From the NCBI GenBank assembly GCA_016946835.1, contig JACVTC010000003.1:416001-480000 (forward strand): a stretch of 64,000 bases of DNA. Direction: 5' to 3'. The notes beneath the pieces were generated by a model, which saw only the letters and a program-made list of their open reading frames with translations, was not told the DNA's origin and made no database searches. This stretch comes from Neocallimastix lanati (nom. inval.). Taxonomy: Eukaryota > Neocallimastigomycota > Neocallimastigomycetes > Neocallimastigales > Neocallimastigaceae. Below, one piece after another: positions 56,257 to 64,000 of this stretch; position 1 is the first letter of the stretch, and each line of letters begins with the position of its first letter. Both the position numbers and the translations under genes were made by a program.

Positions 56257-57884
56257 CTTTTTTATTCTCAAAATAATATTTGAATATTTAACCTTTTTCT
56301 ATATATATTTCCTTTATTTCTTTAATGTTTAGCTATTTTAAAGAAAGTAAAAATTCAATTATTACTTCCTATGAATTGTCTAAATTTTGATTTTTGATTT
56401 TAAATTTTATTTTTTTTATTCTATAAAATTTAATATTTAATCTTTTCGAGAAATTTTTTTGTTATTTTATATTGTTTATATTCAATTTTTTTAAAAAAAA
56501 AAAAATTCCTATAAAATATATTAATATAAGCCTTTATATATATATTATTTATGATATAAGAAAATATATATTATATATTATATATTATATATTACGGTTT
56601 AATATTTTATAATATTAATTATAAAATACAATAAAATATAATGTATATAAAATATATTTCTATTATCATTATTATTATTAATTGTACTACCTATCTTTTA
56701 CCATAAACTAAAAATATTAATAAATTATTTAAATTAAATATTTAATATAAAAGAAAAATTCTTCTCCAATTTAATAAATAGATAAACTATTTTAGAATAA
56801 AAAATAAATTGAAATATATATATATATTTGTATATAATATATATATATATTTCATAATATAATAAAAATTGATAAGTATATGCATATATATAATTATTTT
56901 TTGTTATTTATTATTTATTATTTATTATTTATTATTTATTATTTATTATTTATTATTTATTATTTATTATTTATTATTTATTATTTATTATTTATTATTT
57001 ATTATTTATTATTTATTACTATTCTATCAACATATTCTTTATTAATTTTCAGTTTGTTATTATTTTACTATATATTATATTATTATCATTTATCTATTAA
57101 TAAAATTTTAATTTATTTTTTAAAAAATATTTTAAATATTATTATTGAATGATAAAATAAATAATTCATTACATTATTTTGTTTATTAATAAATTTCGTT
57201 TATTAAAAAATGTGGCAATATTAATTTTATTCTTTTTTCGGAAAAAATAAAATCATAGTGAAGTATGTATATTGAAATTATTTAATAATAAACATTAAAT
57301 ATTTATATATAAACAGAAAAGTATGATGACCAAAACAAAACAATTTAAAAAATACAAATTAAATAAATAATACATGTTTTTTTTTTTTTTTTTTTTTTTT
57401 CTTACGATATATTTAAATTCTTTTTTTAATAATAAAATAAATAATTAATTTATTTAATCTATTATATGAAATTATTTAATCATATTCATACCTTGAATCA
57501 ATTTAAATGGAAAACCAACTAAAAAAAAAAAAAAGTTAGAAAAAGAAATATTAAATATATAACCAATATAAACAATAATAATAGCAATAATTAATTATAC
57601 TAATATTTAAAAATTAATAATTGAAAAAGAAAAAGGCGATTCATATAAAAAAATTTTACTCTAAATTTTAAAATAATGAAAATTATTTTTTAATTAATTA
57701 CCGACATGCCATTTTATTTTTAATAATATTTATATATTTTTTAAGTAATAATAGATATTATTAATTAATGAATATAAAAAAAATGAGAATATTTTAATTG
57801 CTCAAAAACTTATAATACATATTGTTAATTAGGATAAGAAAAATTAAATAATTATTATAATAATAACAATAGCAATAAAGTATG

Positions 57885-57926
<42 letters not shown>

Positions 57927-59149
57927 AATATCACAGCAAATAAATAAAAGCATTTAAAATTTTATGATTTATACTAATTATTGTTTAAATTTGAAATTAT
58001 ATAAAAACTTTTATATTTAAATTTTATATATTATATATATTTTATAAATTTAAAGATTTATTAGTTTAAACATTTATGTATTTATATATAATTTAAATAT
58101 TTTATGTATTTATTATTTATTATATAATTATATATTTATTATTTATATATTTTAGAGATTTTATATATAATATTTTATATATATAATTTATTATAAGGAA
58201 TGTTTTAATTTTTTCATTTATATATTCATATATTTTTTATATATTTATTTTAAATTTGCCGTTTTAATAATTAAAAAAAAAAATCACGTTTTGTTTCTTT
58301 TTTTAAATTATTTAAATATATATATTATTATTTAATTTGAAATATATAAAATATATTTAGTTAATTAAAAGAAAAAAAAATTTTTTTATTTTTTCTTGGT
58401 ATTAAACTCAATCTTTTTAAATTTAATTTAGCATAAAAAAAAAAATAAATAATTATTTAAATTAATAAGTTTTTGACTTTTTTTTTTTTTTATATCTCAT
58501 AATGTTATTATTATATAAATAGATAACAATAACAATAACATATACAAAAATAATAAACATACAAAAAAAAAAAAAAAATTTGTAATAATAACAACTCAAA
58601 AACCTATAAATAAATATATAATATAATATTATTAAATATATATATATATAATAAAAAAAAAAAAAAAAAAAAAGGATAATATACTTTAATACTTATATCT
58701 TATTAAAGTAAGATATAAGTTTCAGAAAAAGCAAATTAAAAAATATGTTTATATATATATAATATAATATACATAATATATAAATGTATATAAATTTTAA
58801 TATATTTAAACTTCGATTATACATTCATAATAAACTAAATTAATATTAAAAAAAAAAATTTAAAAAATAAGATTTAACATTAAAAAAAAAAAAAAAAAAA
58901 TTAATGCACTTTTCTTATCTTAGATTATCATCATATAATTTAATGATATTAATTAATTATTATGTATTAATAATTAAATTTAAAAAAATATTCAATAGTT
59001 GATAAATTATGAAAATAATCTAAAAAATTTTGTTTATCGCCTTAAATAAACAACTCTATATTTTACATTATATATATACAATACATGTATTAGTAATTTT
59101 ACTCTTTAAATTTTTTATATTTAATGTATATATTTTTGAAAGTTTTCTA
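56257..59149. other. upstream region of LRR gene 2
   Basis: Holds the (TTATTTA)n array, A runs (57895-57924) and TA-rich DNA. The minus strand has short splice-like pieces at 57400-57715 that do not join into a gene. The promoter of LRR gene 2 should lie near 56257-56500, but no element can be named. Confidence 0.5.
56900..57017. repeat. (TTATTTA)n heptanucleotide array
   Basis: About 118 bases of a 7-base unit, the reverse complement of that at 5757-5952. Confidence 0.9.
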
Positions 59150-60020
59150 TTTTCAATAGTATATTTTTTGTTTGCTTCATTGTAATAACAGTTTCTTTTC
59201 ATTTAGATATGATTTGATTTCTTTATAGTTATCTATAAATTTACCCGAAAAATTATCAGAATAAAATGTATAGTAATTGCCCTTTCCTAAAAAAACTTAT
59301 CTACTTAGTTTTTACAAAGGAATGAAAATTCATATCATTAAATACAAATATTAGAAGAAAAAAATTTTTTTTCCTCTAATATTAGTACGAGATTAGTAAA
59401 TTACTATTTCCAAAAATAAAAAAAAAAAAATACAATTTATTTAAATCATTTAATATTGTATCAAGATTAACTTGATGAAGTAGCAAAACTAATTTTTAAC
59501 AGTAATAAAATTATAAATTTTGATATTAAAATATAATTGAATTACTAATTTTTTAATATTATTCATTGAAATCAATTTAATATGTTAATTATATGCATAA
59601 AATAGGCATAAATGTACTATATATAGCACATATATAGCACATACGATTCATATACAGCAATACATGTTCATCTCATCTTCATATATACTATATTCGTTTC
59701 TATATTTAGCTGATGGACATCTAACTATGTAAATAAAGAATTTAATGTATAAAATACAAAATAAAATATAAATATTATTAACAATAATAATATTATATTA
59801 ATACGAATAATTCCTCTTAACAATTTAATAAAATTGCTGAGATTTTAAAAAAATTTGGAAACTAAAGTTATTAACAAAATTATTATAAATTCCATTAAAC
59901 GTTTAAAAAAAAATTAGCAAATAGTTAGTTCTCCCTTCTCGTTAACGCTTCATTCATTATATATTATACTTGTCATCTGAACTATTTAAAAAATCATTTA
60001 TTTCTTTATAAAGTTAACGA
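59150..60020 (-). pseudogene. decayed third LRR gene
   Basis: Four landmarks of the LRR genes appear on the minus strand in the right order. An N-cap remnant at 59922-60020 reads KEINDFLNSSDDKYN, then NE-stop-SVNEKGEL, where TGA replaces the expected Cys codon TGT. A repeat remnant near 59665-59731 reads RCPSAKYRNEYS and matches KCPSVRYRNE of LRR protein 2. A weak LRR piece lies near 59440-59510. A joint-cap remnant at 59155-59290 reads NYKEIKSYLNEKKL and matches CEAIKTYLTEKN. Stops, lost splice sites and missing exons show it is dead. Confidence 0.6.
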
Positions 60021-60893
60021 TTGAACGAATAGAATGATTTACAGATTTTAAAAAGAAATTTTAATTTGATTATGACTTTTTTTTCTATAGTTTTGTTTAT
60101 AAATATATAATATTATGAATAAAGTATTTTCAAAATTTAATATTTAAATATTTAGATTTATAATTTATTTATTTAAATATCCATTATAAATATAATTATT
60201 AAAATTTAAGAAAATTTTAAATTTATTTTTGAACAGTAATAATTATTGAACATATAATAAATTTTGGTGCTTGTGTATTGTTCAAATAGTATTTAATTTG
60301 TATACAATAATTAATATATAATAAATTATTTGCAATATAATTAATACTCAGCATTAATTTGTGTAACATAAAATATAAATGATAGATAAAATAATTATTT
60401 TTTTATTTTATTATTTTTTAATAATTTAAATTTTTCCTAAATTTCATATATATAGATAAAAAATATGGAAATGTACATATAAAATTATTAGATGATGTTA
60501 CACAAATTATTGAAAACCAATTATCAAATATCAAAAAGTATAATTCAATATAATAAATTTTGAAATTTATGAATCATCCTTCCCAAAATATTTTTATTTT
60601 CATTTTATTTTGGTTTATTTATTATTATTTATTATTATTCTATTATTATTATTATTATTTTATTATTATTATTAATTGATTATTTGATTATTATTTGATT
60701 ATTAATTACTATTATTTATTATTTGTTATTTATTATTACTATTTATTACTATTTATTTATTATATTAATCATAATACTAATTGTTATAAATTATTCATTA
60801 AAAAATGAACATAACAATTTTCTGGATATTTTTTTTTTTTTAATTATTCAAATTTAATTACATTTAATAAATTTATAATATACATATATCATA

Positions 60894-60925
<32 letters not shown>

Positions 60926-61823
60926 AAATTTATATATTACTTAATGAATAAAAATTACTATAAAAACATTAAAATACGAACTTATGGGATAATAATATCA
61001 TAATATATGTATAATAATGTCTAATCCTAAAATATATTAAATTAAATTATTAATAATGCAAAACATAAAAATATTGTTTCTATATTATTAATTATTAAAA
61101 AAAAAAAAATTAGAAAGTATATTGTTTATTATTATTATCATTATATAAATTAAATTAAATAGTAATAACTTTATAGCATAATTAGTATAACATATATGTG
61201 TTAATATACTTGAAATCCGTATAAAACTAATATATATAGCATATATATGCAAAATACTTATTTTTTTTTTTTTCTAATTTTTATAAATCAATATTAATTA
61301 ATTTTTTTCCTAAATATTTTTAAATAATTAATCACTATATCATTTGACAATAAAAGTATTTTGTTGTTATAACTGTAACTTTAATTTTCTCAAAGCAATA
61401 CAACAATTCTTATAGTTTGAAGTATGTTAATTTTATATTAATACTTTATTGTTTTTTTTTTTGTTTGTTTGTTTGTTTGTTTTTGTTGTTGTTGTTGTTT
61501 TTTACTTTTCATCTTACAAATTTTAATGCAGATAATATTTATTGTATTAATTCTTATAGTAATCAATACAAAAATTGTATCGAATTTTTTTTGAAAAAAA
61601 ATATATATATATAAATACCATCATATTTTTTTTCTGATTTTAAAAAAGCAATTTAATACTTAATAAATAGTTAGTAAATATATAAATATATAGTATATTA
61701 ATATTAAGAAAAAAAATATCTTTTTTATAGTCTGCTTAAAAATTCAAATTTACACTTATACTTAATTTAATTTAGTTTTGTCAGTCACTTCTATTTGATA
61801 TGGTTCTATTAAAAAATAAAAAT

Positions 61824-61855
<32 letters not shown>

Positions 61856-62039
61856 AGAGATTGAATATAACATCATCGATGGAGTGAACTATTACTAACT
61901 TTCACTAATTTTAGTATAATGATTGAACTAAAAATAGGTTAAAAATAAATATTAAGAGTGAATTGATAAAAAAAAATTTTTTTTTTCTATTTTCTTCTTT
62001 ATTTTCTATATCTTCTAATTATAATGAGATCAATAAGTT
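60021..62039. other. gene-free AT-rich DNA
   Basis: No coding region supported. Contains (TTA)n and (TTTG)n patches (for example 61462-61482) and an A run at 61829-61852. Confidence 0.55.
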
Positions 62040-62041
62040 TT

Positions 62042-62345
62042 ACATATATTAACTTTTTGTAATTTTATTTCTTTTCTTCTTTTCATCTAAAGTTAGAAGA
62101 TTATAATCTTCATTGGAGACAAATGTTCCTTATTATTATTTTACCATTTCATTTCATTTGCACTATAAGATGTTTCACTGATTAATAAGCTTATCATATT
62201 TATTAATAAATGTTCAAATAAAAATATGTCAGTATTTTTATCATTTCCTAAATCATCATTATTGAAATTATTTTTGACCTATACCATTAATGTTATTTTT
62301 ATTATTATTATGATTATTTTCATTATCAAATAAATTTTTCTCCAT
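62042..62345 (-). pseudogene. possible transcription-factor relic (bZIP-like)
   Basis: The minus strand begins ATG at 62345 with MEKNLFDNENNHNNN. After a frameshift it continues KNNFNNDDLGNDKNTDIF and then LISETSYSANEMKW, followed by a stop. A later frame reads NEDYNLLTLDEKKKRNKI. Asn-rich stretches followed by a T-x-x-E-K-K-K-R-N run recall the beginning of a fungal bZIP basic region. The basic region itself is not complete, and either an intron or decay could explain the breaks. Confidence 0.3.
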
Positions 62346-62566
62346 TTTCGAAATTTTAATATAATAATATTAATTTTTTTTTTTTTTTATTTTAACATTT
62401 TATAGTTTTTTTTCTTTTTTATTTTTTTTTTTTTTTTTTTTTAAATTTTTTTAGACTAAGAATAAACTTTATTTATTTATATTTAAATATAAAATAAATT
62501 ACTTCTATACAAAATAAGAAATTAAATGATACTATTATATTAATATAAAAAAGATTATATTATATT

Positions 62567-62818
62567 ATGAGCCTCATAGACGAAAGGGTCTCTCTCACTT
62601 CTCATTCATTAATGATAACTCAGTATGGATTAATATTGTTATTTAAAATCAATAGTAAAATTTCTTCTTTGCCTCACTATTACGATGTTTACACTCTTGA
62701 CAACGGTAAGCCCAATGAAATAGAAATTGATCAAATTGTAAAAACCACTAATCTCAATTGGCATATCATTAATAAGGTTATTCTGAAAGCCCCACAAATT
62801 ATGAAATCTGAAAAGTGA
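62567..62818 (+). CDS. hypothetical 83-residue ORF
   Basis: Opens at ATG 62567 and stops at 62818. Composition is less AT-rich than the flanks and the residues are mixed (MSLIDERVSLTSHS, LPHYYDVYTLDNGKPNEIEI, LNWHIINKVILKAPQ), so it does not look like low-complexity noise. No family is recognised. It ends just before an A run and a TA run, and then a duplicated segment whose frame AFFPYDLNDKNFSQE is open. No splice joins the two in phase. It may be a first exon, or part of a broken gene. Confidence 0.4.
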   Translation: MSLIDERVSLTSHSLMITQYGLILLFKINSKISSLPHYYDVYTLDNGKPNEIEIDQIVKTTNLNWHIINKVILKAPQIMKSEK

Positions 62819-62819
62819 T

Positions 62820-62869
<50 letters not shown>

Positions 62870-62873
<4 letters not shown>

Positions 62874-63010
62874 AATAAAAGGCCTTCTTTCCCTACGATC
62901 TAAATGATAAGAATTTCAGCCAAGAAGATATTAACATATATATATATATATATTAATAAAAGGCCTTCTTTCCCTACGATCTGAATGATAAGAATTTCAG
63001 CCAAGAAGAA
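62870..63010. repeat. 81-base-period tandem duplication
   Basis: Two copies (62870-62929 and 62951-63010) of a segment with ggccttctttccctacgatc and gataagaatttcagccaaga, differing by one base in the core and separated by a TA run. The content looks coding (frame AFFPYDLNDKNFSQE). Confidence 0.85.
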
Positions 63011-63176
63011 AGACACAGTACATAAAAAACACTATTATCTTCAAAATCTTGTTTAAGGGAAATCAATATTATCAGGAATGTTCAATGATTTCTCTTAAAC
63101 AATTAAGGAAACAGAGAAAAATTAATATATATTTCATTATTAAATTGAATGAATTATTTCCTAAATTTCGTCAAAT

Positions 63177-63326
63177 TTATGGTATGAAATTATCCAATGT
63201 GTAAAATGGAGTATGCCTATTACTATCACCACAACAAGAACAGCATGTTGGACATTCTATTGACACAACTTTACTCTTAATATAAAGTTTCACATCAAAT
63301 TTAAATCCTAATTTATTACGTCCAAT
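63177..63326 (-). CDS. terminal exon of a cysteine-rich protein (partial)
   Basis: On the minus strand a poly-T tract and CTAG acceptor precede an open frame that starts with IGRNKLGFKFDVKLYIKSK and contains the cluster CPTCCSCCGDS. It ends at a stop at 63177-63179. The composition is much less AT-rich than the flanks. Earlier exons should lie to the right, but none could be joined before the window ends. It could be a zinc- or metal-binding tail or a disulfide-rich end; no family is recognised. Confidence 0.4.
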   Translation of the reverse strand: MGRNKLGFKFDVKLYIKSKVVSIECPTCCSCCGDSNRHTPFYTLDNFIP

Positions 63327-63394
63327 CTAGAAAAAAAAAAAAAATCCAAATAAAAATTGTAAATATTTTTACTCACCTCATATGACAATTAAAA

Positions 63395-63605
<211 letters not shown>

Positions 63606-63663
63606 TTTAATAGTATATCACATTCATTATAAATTTATTAATTAAATTGCATCATTGAGGATT

Positions 63664-63694
<31 letters not shown>

Positions 63695-64000
63695 TTATTA
63701 ATAAAAAATACATTATTCATATATATACCAATATACCTTATAAAAAATAAAATTGAATTAACTTTTTTTATTATAATTATTTCTTATCTAATATATATAT
63801 ATATATTAAAAATATTTACATTTACTTAACTAAACTTAATAGTATCATTGATGACAAAGATATATCATATTAGCAATAAAAATCGCTAATATTTAAATTT
63901 TATTAAGTGGTATTAAATTTAACAATTAATACTGAAACTATAAATTTATTCAATTAATTAGATTAAATTCACAAAAAAAACTAAAAAGTTTAAACAATAG
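63606..64000. other. AT-rich end of window
   Basis: No feature supported. It may be intron or upstream sequence of the minus-strand exon at 63177-63326. Confidence 0.4.

Noticed and set aside
57400-57715. Possible tiny exons on the minus strand: ATGGCATGTC followed by GTAATT, then pieces reading GFPFKLIQ and EFKYI
   Set aside because: The last two join in frame but the ATG piece is in the wrong phase, so the joined product would stop after eight residues.

Overview
The window looks like nuclear DNA of a very AT-rich, intron-rich eukaryote. Long A and T homopolymers, (AAT)n and (AAATA)n arrays, many short GT-AG introns, secreted leucine-rich-repeat (LRR) proteins and a TmcB-like membrane protein together suggest an anaerobic gut fungus (Neocallimastigomycota). 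That placement is inference. Dictyostelid or Plasmodium DNA fits less well, because their genes carry far fewer introns.

Four protein genes can be read, all on the minus strand. (1) 14217-23253 is a 32-exon gene for a 1245-residue multi-pass membrane protein of the TmcB (tiny macrocysts protein B) type. (2) 33417-34320 is a two-exon gene for a cysteine-rich protein with one membrane span. (3) 37027-43972 has 28 exons and encodes a 923-residue secreted LRR protein. (4) 48974-56256 has 29 exons and encodes an 857-residue secreted LRR protein. I worked the splice models out by hand from donors, acceptors and reading phase. In every model all exons join in frame from ATG to stop. In the two LRR genes nearly every repeat is one exon and every intron is phase 2. 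Inside each protein the same series of exon lengths recurs twice, so each looks like a fused tandem duplicate.

The rest is accessory DNA. Positions 1-14216 hold no gene but contain a satellite, a decayed LTR element inserted in it, and a large composite pentanucleotide satellite. Positions 24.5-32.7 kb are a graveyard: a second copy of the LTR element, scattered exons of a decayed TmcB paralog, the pentanucleotide satellite in the opposite orientation, a chain of long hairpins carrying a GC-richer dispersed repeat, and a relic Ty3/gypsy polymerase. Positions 44.0-48.9 kb hold minisatellites and an unidentified GC-richer relic. Positions 56.3-64.0 kb hold a decayed third LRR gene, a possible transcription-factor relic, a short plus-strand ORF and a terminal cysteine-rich exon.

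The two LRR proteins and the cysteine-rich membrane protein probably act at the cell surface, and the TmcB-like protein is an integral membrane protein. Nothing in the sequence ties them into one pathway. They are better described as lineage-expanded surface families, each with a decaying relative nearby for the TmcB and LRR cases.
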